DNA from: Lachnospiraceae bacterium UBA7205
GTDB lineage: Bacteria > Bacillota > Clostridia > Lachnospirales > Lachnospiraceae
Length of the DNA: 64,000 nucleotides
Direction: 5' to 3'
NCBI GenBank assembly: GCA_002490665.1
Contig: DKUL01000036.1
Span: 57,079-121,078, forward strand
Every line of letters begins with the position of its first letter. Position 1 is the first letter of the stretch. The notes beneath the pieces were generated by a model. The model ran no database searches. It was not told the origin of the DNA and was given only the letters and a program-made list of their open reading frames with translations. Shown in pieces: positions 24,194 through 33,117 of this stretch. The translations under genes were made by a program, and so were the position numbers.

Positions 24194-24730
24194 ATGCAGT
24201 ACACACAAAACTATGAGTCCCCGCTTGGAAGGGTTCTGCTTGCAAGCGATGGGGAATCCCTGACAGGTCTGTGGTTTGACGGTCAGAAGTATTTCGGGAG
24301 CACACTTACCGGGCAGCATGAGCAGAAGGCGCTTCCGGTTTTCGGGGAGACAGTGCGGTGGCTGGACATTTATTTTGGCGGACAGGAACCGGATTTTACG
24401 CCGCCGTTGTCCATGCAGCAGTCCTCGTCCTTTCGCAGGGAGGTGTGGGAAATCATGCTGGCAATTCCGTTCGGGCAGACGATGACCTACGGTGCGATTG
24501 CGGCGGAGCTTGCGCGTCAGCGCGGAATCGATAAAATATCGGCGCACGCGGTAGGCGGTGCGGTCAGCCACAATCCGATTTCCATCATTATCCCATGCCA
24601 CAGGGTTGTCGGCACAAATGGCAGCCTGACAGGCTACGCGGGCGGAATCGACAAAAAGGTGCAGCTTCTCACGCTCGAAAAGGCGGACATGTCGCGGCTG
24701 TTTGTCCCGAAAAAGGGAACGGCGCTGTGA
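24194..24730 (+). CDS. ogt: Methylated-DNA--protein-cysteine S-methyltransferase
   Basis: A 178-residue suicide repair enzyme that removes the methyl group from O6-methylguanine to its own cysteine. The acceptor is in IIPCHRVVG, with the preceding recognition helix AHAVGGAVSHNP and the wing segment TYGAIAAELA. Length and domain order match Ogt. The ATG at 24194 has GGAGG 6 bases in front. The inositol-phosphatase-like gene follows by 37 bases, probably in one transcript. Confidence 0.96.
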   Translation: MQYTQNYESPLGRVLLASDGESLTGLWFDGQKYFGSTLTGQHEQKALPVFGETVRWLDIYFGGQEPDFTPPLSMQQSSSFRREVWEIMLAIPFGQTMTYGAIAAELARQRGIDKISAHAVGGAVSHNPISIIIPCHRVVGTNGSLTGYAGGIDKKVQLLTLEKADMSRLFVPKKGTAL

Positions 24731-24767
24731 AGCGTATCGGGCGCAGTAAAAAGTAGGAGAGAACAAA

Positions 24768-25532
24768 ATGGAAAACACAACACGAAACGAATTATTGAAT
24801 CAGATAACGGACGCGGTTCGCACTTGCGGCGAAATCATCCTCCATGCGGACAGGGGCAGGAGCTGCATTGACGAGAAGGCAGGGCATGCCAATTTTGTCA
24901 CTGCCTACGACAAAAAAGTACAGCAGGAGCTGCAAAGGCGGCTGCTCGAAATCCTGCCGGAGGCAGTTTTTGTCGGCGAGGAGGAGGACATCCACGCATC
25001 CATTGCAAAGGGCTACGCCTTTATTGTGGATCCGATTGACGGCACGACAAATTTTATCAAGGACTACCATATGAGTGCGATTTCCGTCGGGCTTGCCCTT
25101 GATGGGGAGCGGTATATGGGGGTTGTCTACAATCCCTATCTGGATGAAATGTTTACGGCGGTCAGGGGACAGGGAGCATTTCTGAACGGCATGCCGATTC
25201 ATGTCTCGCCGGAACCGCTGGAAAATGGCGTGGTACTGTTTGGCACCGCGCCTTACTATGAGGAACTGAACCAAAAATCCTTTGAGCTGGCATATGATTA
25301 TTTTAAGCGCTCGCTCGACGTGCGCAGGAGCGGTTCGGCAGCGCTCGACCTTTGCAGTGTGGCAGCAGGCAGGGCAGAACTGTTTTTTGAGCTGCGCCTG
25401 TGCCCATGGGATTTTGCGGCGGGTTCTCTGATTGTGGAGGAGGCAGGCGGAAAAGTCACGACCGTGGAGGGAACCAGGCTCACACTGGAAGCACCGTGTT
25501 CCCTGCTTGCAACAAACGGGTGGAACGGCTGA
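24768..25532 (+). CDS. Inositol monophosphatase family phosphatase
   Basis: A 254-residue Mg-dependent phosphatase of the IMPase/FBPase/CysQ superfamily. The metal-binding motifs are present: GEEED (near residue 70), VDPIDGTTNFI (near 88-98) and CPWDFAAGSLIVEEAGG (near 207). Substrate may be inositol phosphate, a sugar phosphate or 3'-phosphoadenosine compounds; the sequence alone does not decide. It sits between ogt and the ybaK-like gene with short gaps (37 and 11 bases), so these three likely form an operon. Confidence 0.93.
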   Translation: MENTTRNELLNQITDAVRTCGEIILHADRGRSCIDEKAGHANFVTAYDKKVQQELQRRLLEILPEAVFVGEEEDIHASIAKGYAFIVDPIDGTTNFIKDYHMSAISVGLALDGERYMGVVYNPYLDEMFTAVRGQGAFLNGMPIHVSPEPLENGVVLFGTAPYYEELNQKSFELAYDYFKRSLDVRRSGSAALDLCSVAAGRAELFFELRLCPWDFAAGSLIVEEAGGKVTTVEGTRLTLEAPCSLLATNGWNG

Positions 25533-25543
25533 GGAGAAGAATA

Positions 25544-26029
25544 ATGGCAATTGAACGAGTAAAAGCATATTTCAGACAATATGGAATGGAACAAAAAATT
25601 CAGGAGCTTGCGGTGTCCAGCGCCACGGTTGAGCTTGCGGCAGAAGCGCTGCACTGCGAGCCACAGCGCATAGCAAAGACACTCTCATTTATGGTGGATG
25701 GTCACGCGGTCCTGGTGGTGGCTGCCGGCGATGCCAAGATTGACAATTCCAAATACAAGGCACAGTTCGGCACAAAGGCAAAGATGCTCTCGCCGGACGA
25801 GGCAGAAGCGCTGGTGGGTCATGCCGTGGGCGGCGTATGTCCGTTTGCGGTCAATGAGGGCGTGCCAGTGTATCTTGACGTGTCGCTGAAACGTTTTGAA
25901 ACCGTGTTTCCCGCCTGCGGCAGCTCCAACAGTGCAATTGAGCTGACGATATCCGAGCTCGAAACATATTCGGGATATGTGGAATGGGTAGACGTCTGCA
26001 AGGGGTATTCCGATTCCGGTAACAGGTAA
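25544..26029 (+). CDS. YbaK/EbsC-type aminoacyl-tRNA deacylase
   Basis: A 161-residue protein of the YbaK/ProX editing family, which hydrolyses mischarged tRNA such as Cys- or Ala-tRNA(Pro). The essential lysine is expected in DAKIDNSKYKAQFG, followed by VGHAVGGVCPFAVNEG, the family's GGxxP-like loop. The ATG at 25544 follows GAGGAGAAGA. It ends one base before the convergent DUF1700 gene, and no terminator was seen between them. Confidence 0.92.
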   Translation: MAIERVKAYFRQYGMEQKIQELAVSSATVELAAEALHCEPQRIAKTLSFMVDGHAVLVVAAGDAKIDNSKYKAQFGTKAKMLSPDEAEALVGHAVGGVCPFAVNEGVPVYLDVSLKRFETVFPACGSSNSAIELTISELETYSGYVEWVDVCKGYSDSGNR

Positions 26030-26030
26030 A

Positions 26031-26594
26031 TTATACTAATTTTTTCTTTCCGATGCTCATGGCCTTAATCGTAAAAATAGTGAGCTTCCAGAAGAGCCAC
26101 CCGATGGCAAACAGCACAATGCCTATTAAGAATGAAATCGGCAGAAAGGCGGCAGCGCTTGCCGTGTAGGAATTAATTTCGATGCCGACTTGCGGCATTT
26201 CGATACCGGCAAGATGCGCCCCGAATTTAATGATTCCCATAATTGGGCATAGCACGCCGGTGAACATAAAGGTAATCCCGCAAATGCTGGTAAAGGGCAG
26301 AACTATCATGCCGCCAAAACCCGCAAGGCTGTAAAATGCAATGACTGCGCTTAATTTGCGCCAGCCAAAACCGCTGCTTTTTGAAATTGTCTCGCCAAGG
26401 TAGGCTTTTGCCAGTTCTTTTGGACTGCCGAGCCGCTCGATAATCTGCGCGGGAGAGACGCCGTTTTGCTGAAGCTCCAGCATCTCGCTCTGTATTTCCT
26501 TTACAATGTCAACGCGCTCGGAAACCGCCATCGGCTTAAGAAATTTGTCAATCTTTTCCAGATAGTTGTCTAACGTTTTTTCCATGTTTATCAT
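26031..26594 (-). CDS. HAAS/DUF1700 membrane protein
   Basis: A 187-residue membrane protein. The N-terminal 80 residues form the helical HAAS domain (NYLEKIDKFLKPMAVSERVD, then IIERLGSPKELAKAYLGE), followed by about four membrane segments. Such proteins are almost always encoded next to a PadR regulator and seem to relay a membrane or cell-envelope state. The start ATG overlaps the PadR stop (ATGA); a second ATG three codons on is possible. Confidence 0.88.
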   Translation of the reverse strand: MINMEKTLDNYLEKIDKFLKPMAVSERVDIVKEIQSEMLELQQNGVSPAQIIERLGSPKELAKAYLGETISKSSGFGWRKLSAVIAFYSLAGFGGMIVLPFTSICGITFMFTGVLCPIMGIIKFGAHLAGIEMPQVGIEINSYTASAAAFLPISFLIGIVLFAIGWLFWKLTIFTIKAMSIGKKKLV

Positions 26595-26923
26595 ATTCCT
26601 TTCATTTCATTGATCGTGTTTATCAGGTTGTCCCATTCGGCAGACATAGCGGACAGGTACTCGAGTCCCTTGTCTGTGATGGTATAATACTTTCGCGGTG
26701 GCAGCCCTTCGCTGCTTTCCTGCCATGACGAGGAGATAAAGTCCTCCTTTAACAGCCGCCGCAATAACGGGTAGATGGTATTCTCCTTTGCTGCCATAAT
26801 CGGGTAGTTTTCCAATGTGCTGATTAGTTCATATCCGTAAGTGGGTTGTTTCCGAATCAGCAGCAAAATACAAAATTCAAGGGTTCCCCGCTTAATCTGG
26901 GATTTCCAATCGTCGATGTTCAT
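26591..26923 (-). CDS. PadR-family transcriptional regulator
   Basis: A 110-residue winged-helix regulator: KRGTLEFCILLLIRKQPTYG, then YELISTLENYPIMAAKENTIYPLLRRL and LPPRKYYTITDKGLEYL, matching PadR subfamily 1. The ATG at 26923 has GGAGG 9 bases before; the longer upstream frame has no such signal. It is translationally coupled to the DUF1700 gene. A perfect inverted repeat over its promoter suggests autoregulation. Confidence 0.93.
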   Translation of the reverse strand: MNIDDWKSQIKRGTLEFCILLLIRKQPTYGYELISTLENYPIMAAKENTIYPLLRRLLKEDFISSSWQESSEGLPPRKYYTITDKGLEYLSAMSAEWDNLINTINEMKGI

Positions 26924-26986
26924 ATACTGTACCTCCTGCATATACATCGTAGCACACAGTATATCAAAAAGCAACAGTTTTTTCAA
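26922..26986 (-). promoter_or_regulatory. padR promoter with inverted-repeat operator
   Basis: On the minus strand, TTGAAA (26986-26981), a 17-base spacer and TATACT (26963-26958) form the promoter. The 9-base arms ATATACTGT and ACAGTATAT are perfect inverted repeats at 26956-26964 and 26922-26930, 25 bases apart. One arm covers the -10 box and the other touches the start codon. Confidence 0.7.
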
Positions 26987-27033
26987 ATTTCTGCCTGCAT
27001 CAGTACTGGACAGGAAAAGGCATTGCGCAACAA

Positions 27034-27177
27034 TGTTACAATTCACACCTATGCCAGTTTTTATCAGATTATAAGTTAATGAGGTGTGAATTATAACAGA
27101 TTTTGCACACAAAATGCTAAAGGGCAAGCATTTTGGCGCGTGATTCCCACTACTTTGGCGTGGGTGTGAAAAGTAAC
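27034..27177. repeat. Palindromic segment in the padR-aminotransferase gap
   Basis: The gap 26987-27332 has no gene. TGTTACAATTCACACCT (27034-27050) and AGGTGTGAATTATAACA (27082-27098) are inverted repeats with one mismatch. A third partial copy, GGTGTGAAAAGTAAC, lies at 27163-27177. Between them CAAAATGCT and AGCATTTTG (27110-27135) form a perfect 9-base hairpin. This could be a small mobile repeat or a set of operators. Confidence 0.5.
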
Positions 27178-27215
27178 GCAACAATCCCGATTTGGCGTTT
27201 ATCAATAGGAAAAAA

Positions 27216-27244
27216 TTGCATTTTCTCATTCATAGTGATACAAT
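27216..27244 (+). promoter_or_regulatory. Promoter of the aminotransferase gene
   Basis: TTGCAT, a 17-base spacer and TACAAT fit a sigma-A promoter 90 bases before the start codon. Confidence 0.55.
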
Positions 27245-27332
27245 GAGTTGACGAAACAGCAATAAGACGAATTTTCATATGCGCTCAGGAGCAGTTCCTT
27301 GAGGGCAGTGCATGGCAGAATGGAGGAGTAAG

Positions 27333-28526
27333 ATGGTTTCACAGAAGTATAAGGATATGCTTGGTGCGAAGTCGGTCATCAGGCAGATGTCGGAGTGGGC
27401 AGCAGGACGGGCAAAGGAAATCGGGAGCGAGAATGTATTTGATTTCAGTCTTGGCAATCCGTCTGTGGCAGTGCCGCAGGCATTTACGGATAAGATGGTA
27501 GAACTTTTGCAGACACGCGACACGATGGCGCTTCATGGCTACAGCCAGTCGCAGGGCATTCCGTCCGTGCGGGCGAAGTTCGCGGAATTTCTGAACCGGA
27601 CGTATGGTATGGAGTACACGGCGGAGCATCTGTTCATGACGACAGGCGCCGCAGGCGCCGTGGCGCACGCGGTGCGGGCGGTCACACAGCCCGGGGATGA
27701 GGTTATCACGTTTGCGCCATATTTTCCGGAATATAATCACTATGTCAATCAGACGGGCGCCGTACTGAAGGTAGTGCCTGCCGACACGCAGCAGTTCCAA
27801 ATCAACTTCGAGGAGCTGGAAAAGCTGCTGAACCCAAAGACGACGGCGCTGCTCATCAATACGCCGAACAATCCGTCGGGTACGGTTTATTCGACAGAGA
27901 CGATTCAAAGGCTGGCACGGCTGCTCGGGGAAAAACAAAAAGAATATGGGCATGATATCTTCCTGATTTCGGACGAGCCATACCGTGACATTCTTTTTGA
28001 CGGTGTGGATGCGCCGTATGTCTCGAAATACTATGACAATTCCCTTTCATGCTACTCGTTTGCGAAGTCGCTTTCCATACCAGGGGAGCGTCTCGGGTAT
28101 ATCGCGGCAAATCCCGGGTGCACGGACAGCGCGCTGATTTCCCCGATGTGTGCGCAGATTTCAAGGGGAATCGGTCATAACTGCCCGCCTTCCATCATAC
28201 AGATAGCAGTGGCGGAGGTTTTGGGTCTTACCTCAGATTTGTCTGTCTATGAGACGAATATGAAGATTATCTATGATACGCTTGTAAGCCTTGGATTTGA
28301 GGTTGTGAAGCCGGGCGGGACATTCTATATTTTCCCGAAGGCGCTCGAGGCGGATTCTGTGGCATTTTGCCAGAAGGCGATGCGCTATGATTTGGTGCTT
28401 GTGCCGGGTGACACGTTCGGGTGTCCTGGATATTTCCGGATGGCATACTGCATCGAGACGGAAAAGGTGCGCCGCGCGATGCCGGCACTGCGCAGGTTTG
28501 TCGAGCAGGAATATGGCATGAAGTGA
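27333..28526 (+). CDS. PLP-dependent class I/II aminotransferase
   Basis: A 397-residue fold-type I aminotransferase, cytoplasmic. Landmarks: FSLGNPSVAVP at the N-terminus, TTGAAGAVAHA for phosphate binding, LINTPNNPSGTVYS, ISDEPYRDI with the PLP-contacting Asp and Tyr, and SFAKSLSIPGERLGY with the Schiff-base Lys. Length matches aspartate/aromatic aminotransferases of the Clostridial pyridoxal-dependent group. The ATG at 27333 is 6 bases after GGAGG. Amino-acid specificity cannot be set from sequence. A terminator follows. Confidence 0.93.
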   Translation: MVSQKYKDMLGAKSVIRQMSEWAAGRAKEIGSENVFDFSLGNPSVAVPQAFTDKMVELLQTRDTMALHGYSQSQGIPSVRAKFAEFLNRTYGMEYTAEHLFMTTGAAGAVAHAVRAVTQPGDEVITFAPYFPEYNHYVNQTGAVLKVVPADTQQFQINFEELEKLLNPKTTALLINTPNNPSGTVYSTETIQRLARLLGEKQKEYGHDIFLISDEPYRDILFDGVDAPYVSKYYDNSLSCYSFAKSLSIPGERLGYIAANPGCTDSALISPMCAQISRGIGHNCPPSIIQIAVAEVLGLTSDLSVYETNMKIIYDTLVSLGFEVVKPGGTFYIFPKALEADSVAFCQKAMRYDLVLVPGDTFGCPGYFRMAYCIETEKVRRAMPALRRFVEQEYGMK

Positions 28527-28540
28527 GTGTTTGCCTGATG

Positions 28541-28581
28541 CCTGTAACAGGATGCCGGAAGCCGGACTGTTACGGTTTTTT
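28541..28581 (+). terminator. Intrinsic terminator after the aminotransferase
   Basis: GTAACAG pairs with CTGTTAC, with an inner CCGG pairing, followed by GGTTTTTT. Confidence 0.75.
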
Positions 28582-28599
28582 AGGCGCGGGGAGGAAATT

Positions 28600-29460
28600 A
28601 TGGTTGAATGTGGCCTGGTGCTTGAGGGCGGCGGCATGAAGGGGATGTACACTGCCGGTGTGCTCGAGTATTTTATGGAGAAGGATTTATATTTTCAGAA
28701 CTGCTATGGTGTCTCGGCAGGGGCGTGCCACCTGTGCAGTTATATTTCAAGACAGAAAAAGCGCGCTTACAGGGTGGCGTTAAATTATCTGAAGGATAAG
28801 AATTATTGCAGCCTGCACAGTCTTCTGACGACAGGGGATCTGTTCAATGCCGACATGTGTTATAACCAGATTCCCAATAAGCTGGATCCGTATGACTACA
28901 AGGCTGCCGCAAAATACGAGGGAAATGCCTATGCGGTGGTGACGAATATCCGTACAGGTGATCCGGAGTATATGCCGATGCGGGAGATGCACAAGGACAC
29001 GATTGCCGTGCGTGCATCCGCATCCCTGCCGCTGGTTTCCAGAAATGTCAAAATCGGAGGGGAATACTATCTCGATGGCGGCATTGCCGACGCAGTGCCC
29101 ATCCGCAGGGCGATTGCGGACGGAAATGGGAAGAATGTCGTTGTACTCACAAAGGAAGTGGGATATGTCCGTAAGCAGGCCTCACCTGCAATGCTCAACA
29201 TGATTCGTCTCAAATATGCGAAATATCCCAGGGTCTATGCGCTGACGGCAGACCGGTATGTGCGCTACAATGAGACACTGCGTTTCCTCGATGAGGAGGA
29301 GAAAGCAGGCAGGGCATTTGTCATCCGTCCCCAGAGGGCGAATGACATTGGCAGGATAGAGAAGGACAGGGAAAAACTGGAAGCATTGTATCAGCTGGGC
29401 TATCGGGATGCAAAAAAATGTTATGGGGAACTGACTGAATTTTTGGAAAGGAAAGTATAA
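28600..29460 (+). CDS. Patatin-like phospholipase
   Basis: A 286-residue serine acyl hydrolase of the RssA/patatin family. The oxyanion glycine-rich loop LEGGGMKGMYTAGVLEYF is near the N-terminus, the nucleophile is in GVSAG (about residue 41) and the catalytic Asp in YLDGGIADAVP. There is no signal peptide, so it acts in the cytoplasm or at the inner membrane face. It starts behind GAGGAAATT and ends 6 bases before the uppP gene, implying a two-gene operon. Confidence 0.92.
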   Translation: MVECGLVLEGGGMKGMYTAGVLEYFMEKDLYFQNCYGVSAGACHLCSYISRQKKRAYRVALNYLKDKNYCSLHSLLTTGDLFNADMCYNQIPNKLDPYDYKAAAKYEGNAYAVVTNIRTGDPEYMPMREMHKDTIAVRASASLPLVSRNVKIGGEYYLDGGIADAVPIRRAIADGNGKNVVVLTKEVGYVRKQASPAMLNMIRLKYAKYPRVYALTADRYVRYNETLRFLDEEEKAGRAFVIRPQRANDIGRIEKDREKLEALYQLGYRDAKKCYGELTEFLERKV

Positions 29461-29466
29461 GGGACT

Positions 29467-30303
29467 ATGGTAGAACTTCTAAAGGCGATTCTGTTTGGTA
29501 TCGTTGAGGGAATCACGGAGTGGCTTCCTGTCAGCAGTACGGGGCACATGATTATTCTGGATGAATTTATCAGGCTTGACTGCACACCGGAATTTTTGGA
29601 AATGTTTCTGGTCGTTATCCAGCTTGGCGCCATTCTGGCAGTTGTGATTTTGTTCTGGAACAAGATTTTTCCGTTTCAGTTCCGGGACAAATCCAAGCCG
29701 GTGATTGAGATGGCTAAGATTATGCTGTGGTTAAAGATTGTCGTGGCATGCATTCCGGCGGCGATTGTCGGGGTACTGTTTGACGATGTGCTGGATGCGC
29801 TGTTTTACCACGCGATGCCCGTGGCGCTTGCACTGATTATATTTGGTGTGGCATTTATTGTTGTGGAGCGCAGGAACAAAGGAAAAAAGGCGAGAGTGAA
29901 AACACTTGATGACATCACGTTTCAGACAGCCTTCCTGATTGGGGTATTCCAGCTGATAGCGGCAGTATTTCCGGGAACATCGCGCTCGGGTGCAACGATT
30001 GTAGGCGCACTGCTCATCGGGGTTTCAAGAAGTGTGGCGGCTGAGTTTACGTTTTTTCTTGCCATACCGGTGATGTTCGGTGCGAGTCTGTTAAAGCTTG
30101 TGAAATTCGGGTTGTCCTTTACGGCGATGGAGGCCGGGATTCTGATTATCGGAATGCTTGTGTCATTCTTCGTCTCGGTGTTTGTCATCAGGTTTTTGAT
30201 GGACTATATCAAGAGACATGATTTTCAGATTTTTGGATGGTATCGGATTATACTGGGCGCCATCGTCATTATACTGGGTGTAACTGGCGTGATAACTGCA
30301 TAA
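29467..30303 (+). CDS. uppP: Undecaprenyl-diphosphatase UppP/BacA
   Basis: A 278-residue integral membrane phosphatase that recycles undecaprenyl pyrophosphate to the carrier lipid for cell wall synthesis, and can give bacitracin resistance. The signature GIVEGITEWLPVSSTGHM is at residues 9-26, and the second motif FPGTSRSGATI near 176. Hydrophobic helices match the family topology, and the length is normal. Co-transcribed with the patatin gene by spacing. Confidence 0.97.
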   Translation: MVELLKAILFGIVEGITEWLPVSSTGHMIILDEFIRLDCTPEFLEMFLVVIQLGAILAVVILFWNKIFPFQFRDKSKPVIEMAKIMLWLKIVVACIPAAIVGVLFDDVLDALFYHAMPVALALIIFGVAFIVVERRNKGKKARVKTLDDITFQTAFLIGVFQLIAAVFPGTSRSGATIVGALLIGVSRSVAAEFTFFLAIPVMFGASLLKLVKFGLSFTAMEAGILIIGMLVSFFVSVFVIRFLMDYIKRHDFQIFGWYRIILGAIVIILGVTGVITA

Positions 30304-30348
30304 ATCTAATAAAAAAACTGCCGTTTCGGCAGTTTTTTTATTAGATTT
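30302..30348. terminator. Bidirectional terminator between uppP and the ArsR-type gene
   Basis: Arms of 22 bases are perfectly complementary around a TTT loop, with A and T runs on both sides of the GC core CTGCCG/CGGCAG. The stop codons of both convergent genes lie at or inside it. Confidence 0.92.
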
Positions 30349-31270
30349 CACTGGTATCTTCGTCATAGTATGCCTTGATGCGGATTGCCTGGTTGTGGTC
30401 GCCAAAATCCTCTCCAAACAGCGTGCAGCCGCCGCAGTTTGCAGTGTCCTTGGGCACCTCAATCTTAAATGTGATATAGCTGTTGTAGTCGATGCCCAGA
30501 TCCTGTATGGTCACGTCGGAAAGCCTGTTGGTGCCGTCCATGAAGCAGCCCTCGCTGTTGATGATAAGCGTTTTGAGCAGCCCGTACTGATTCAGGTTTT
30601 CCGGCCACCATGCCGGAGACACATAGCCGCTGCGGCTGCCATAATCGCCGGGGCTTATCCACATGCCAAGCGCATTCCCATTGATGGAAAAGTAGATGTC
30701 GGAGGGATAATCCTCATTTGTATTCGGGCACTCTGACGATATCTCGAAGGAAATCTGAAGCTCTGTCAGGGTCTGTCCTGCAAGCAGGTGGTTTGGCAGG
30801 TTGTACTCCACATAGCCGCTGGTAAACCATAGGATTCCGGCCTGAAAACGGTCAGGAAAAGAAAACACCCTGGGGTCATCAAAAGAGCCGATAATTTCCT
30901 TGCTCGTTGCAAGCCCGCAGGTCGGCGTGCCGTGGCATGTGGTATAATATCCGACGCGGATATCATCGGTATAGCAGCGCCGTGCCTCCTTGACCGGAGC
31001 CAGGTCAATCATCAGCCTGCTGTACCGCGGGCGTACAATCTTCATGGTTCCGCGTTTGCCGGAAGTTATCTTGATACGGACAAGCCCGGCTTCTTCCAGC
31101 TTTCCCACATGCATGGATATGGCACCGTTGGTAAGACCAAGCGCTTCGGCAAGGTCGTTCATGCTGAGGGAGTCATTTTCATAGATCATTTCCATAATTT
31201 TTACACGCATTGGCGTGCTTAACGCCTTAAAGACAGCTTCGGCTTCACCGACAGAACGAAAATACAGCAT
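30341..31270 (-). CDS. ArsR-family regulator with C-terminal beta-rich domain
   Basis: A 309-residue regulator. The N-terminal 85 residues form an ArsR-type winged helix (FKALSTPMRVKIMEMIYEND, then LAEALGLTNGAISMHVGKLE). The rest is unusual for ArsR: a Cys-containing segment TCHGTPTCGLA and a beta-rich domain with ISFEISSECPNTNEDYPSDI, then INGNALGMWISPGDYG and SPAWWPENLNQYG. This architecture occurs in Firmicutes regulators linked to sugar or glycoside metabolism, where the second half probably binds ligand. The start ATG at 31270 is behind AAAGGGG; the longer frame lacks a site. Confidence 0.8.
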   Translation of the reverse strand: MLYFRSVGEAEAVFKALSTPMRVKIMEMIYENDSLSMNDLAEALGLTNGAISMHVGKLEEAGLVRIKITSGKRGTMKIVRPRYSRLMIDLAPVKEARRCYTDDIRVGYYTTCHGTPTCGLATSKEIIGSFDDPRVFSFPDRFQAGILWFTSGYVEYNLPNHLLAGQTLTELQISFEISSECPNTNEDYPSDIYFSINGNALGMWISPGDYGSRSGYVSPAWWPENLNQYGLLKTLIINSEGCFMDGTNRLSDVTIQDLGIDYNSYITFKIEVPKDTANCGGCTLFGEDFGDHNQAIRIKAYYDEDTSEI

Positions 31271-31313
31271 CGAATAATCTGCCCCTTTCTTTTCGGTAAT
31301 TTGCATTGCCACT

Positions 31314-31342
31314 ATTATAGTAAGTGCTAAAACAAAAGTCAA
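31314..31342 (-). promoter_or_regulatory. Promoter of the ArsR-type regulator
   Basis: On the minus strand, TTGACT (31342-31337), a 17-base spacer and a consensus TATAAT (31319-31314) give a strong sigma-A promoter. Confidence 0.75.
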
Positions 31343-31499
31343 GGAGTAAATTGGTGCCGGGATGGACTGGTTAGGAATACAGGGGAAAAAGATAAAAATA
31401 TACTGAATAAAATATTTAATTAAGACTAAACGAATCAAGCAGAAATGCCACCGGCTTGTCATGTATGATGTATGCGTAACGAGCATATAAAGTACTTTT

Positions 31500-31567
31500 T
31501 ATGTGAAAATTTTGTGCATTATTCACATAAATTCTGTCTGTACATATTAAATTGATTGGATTATAAT
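31500..31567 (+). promoter_or_regulatory. Upstream region of the chemoreceptor gene
   Basis: The gap 31271-31625 carries no gene. A perfect 8-base inverted repeat, TATGTGAA and TTCACATA, lies at 31500-31507 and 31522-31529. TATAAT at 31562-31567 with TGTACA 17 bases upstream is a possible promoter. A small hairpin, TGCTA-AAAAA-TAGCA, follows in the leader. Confidence 0.45.
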
Positions 31568-31625
31568 GATATTGACACATTATTGATGCTAAAAAATAGC
31601 AGTTTTACACAAAGGAGAAAAGAGA

Positions 31626-33083
31626 ATGACAAGAGAACAATATCGGCGTGCGAATAAGGTTGTGTTTCCAGTAATGTTAATTATTTTAGGATATCTGGCT
31701 GCCGCGATGGGGCTGGCTGCGCTGGCAGGGACGGCTAGCTGGTATACCTATGTAGAGATGGGAGCCTCACTGGCTGGTCTGATTGTGGTGCTAGTGGTGT
31801 TCCTGGCAAAGAAGGACACGAAGCTTTGCGGTATCTGCATGATGGGGGCAGGGGCGCTTGTATATATGGTATTCCGTGTTGTCGGCATGTCTGAAAACAC
31901 GAGTATTTATGCATACCCAATTCTTTTTGCCAGCATGGCGTATCTGAGTGTCAGGCTGTTGTTCTGGGGAAACGGTGTCATAGTTGGCGCGAACATAATC
32001 AGGCTGGTTATGCACCTGAACAGTATCAGTGGCCCGAACGGTCCCGAGATGATTATGAATATACTGGTCAGTTTTCTTGTGGCATGTGCATCCATTCGGA
32101 TTGCACAGATTCTGGTGAAATTCAATGCGGAAAATATGGAAGAGATTACGGAGGCGGCAAAGAAACAGAAGGCAAGCAATGCCGTCATGGTTACGGTTGC
32201 GGACAATATCATCAAGCATTTCGGAGAGGCGATGGAACGGTTCGATACATTGGGCGAGAGCCTGAAGAACAGCCATACGTCCATGGAAAATATCGCGGGA
32301 AGCACAGAGAGCACCGCGGAGTCGATTCAGGAGGAAGCATCCATCTGCGGTGAGATTCTCGCACAGGCAGACCAGGCAGGGGAGGCGACGGATTCCATGA
32401 TTGCGGCGTCCCGGCGCGTAAACGGCACGGTTGACAGCGGGGCGTCGTCCGTGCAGGAGCTTGGCAGACAGGCGGATAATGTGAGCAGCAGCAGCAAGGT
32501 CGTGGAAGATGTGATAACGGAGCTGACGACAAAGGTTCAGAAGGTAGGGAGCTTTGTGGATACGATTCTTAGTATCTCCAGCCAGACAAACCTGCTGGCG
32601 CTCAACGCTTCCATAGAAGCCGCGAGGGCAGGGGAGGCTGGCAGGGGCTTTTCCGTGGTGGCGGATGAAATCAGGCAGCTCTCCGAGGATACAAAGGAGG
32701 CATCCAACAACATTACGCGTATTATACAGGATCTGAATGCGGATACCAGGCTTGCCAATGAGAGCATTGCCAATGCCGTTGAATCGGTCACGAAACAAAA
32801 TGAACTGATTGCCGAGACGCGGGAGAAATTCAGCCAGGTATCAAGTGAAGTGGAGCTCCTCTCCAACAACATTGACGAAGTGAAGGCGTGCATGGAGCAG
32901 ACAAGAACACTGTCGAACAGTATTTACGACAACATTTCACAGCTTTCGGCTGCGAGCGAGGAGGTTGCGGCATCATCGAACGAGGGCCTTGAGAATTCAA
33001 ATATAACAGTGAGCCAGGTAGATACGTGCAGGGGAATATTTGAGTCAATCTATGAGCTTGCCAAGGATCTGAAAAATCAATAA
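31626..33083 (+). CDS. Methyl-accepting chemotaxis protein with multi-span membrane domain
   Basis: A 485-residue chemoreceptor. The N-terminal 170 residues hold five or six membrane segments and no large periplasmic loop, so the sensor is within or at the membrane. No HAMP domain is clear. The signalling domain has the conserved hairpin tip [20 protein letters not shown] then [16 protein letters not shown]. The start follows AAGGAG. It would signal through CheW/CheA encoded elsewhere. Confidence 0.93.
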   Translation: MTREQYRRANKVVFPVMLIILGYLAAAMGLAALAGTASWYTYVEMGASLAGLIVVLVVFLAKKDTKLCGICMMGAGALVYMVFRVVGMSENTSIYAYPILFASMAYLSVRLLFWGNGVIVGANIIRLVMHLNSISGPNGPEMIMNILVSFLVACASIRIAQILVKFNAENMEEITEAAKKQKASNAVMVTVADNIIKHFGEAMERFDTLGESLKNSHTSMENIAGSTESTAESIQEEASICGEILAQADQAGEATDSMIAASRRVNGTVDSGASSVQELGRQADNVSSSSKVVEDVITELTTKVQKVGSFVDTILSISSQTNLLALNASIEAARAGEAGRGFSVVADEIRQLSEDTKEASNNITRIIQDLNADTRLANESIANAVESVTKQNELIAETREKFSQVSSEVELLSNNIDEVKACMEQTRTLSNSIYDNISQLSAASEEVAASSNEGLENSNITVSQVDTCRGIFESIYELAKDLKNQ

Positions 33084-33087
33084 GAAA

Positions 33088-33117
33088 GGGCGCCGGAGAC
33101 GGCGCCTATTTGTTTTT
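33088..33117. terminator. Hairpin between the convergent chemoreceptor and pdaA-like genes
   Basis: GGCGCC-GGAGAC-GGCGCC is followed by a T-rich stretch on the plus strand. Confidence 0.55.
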
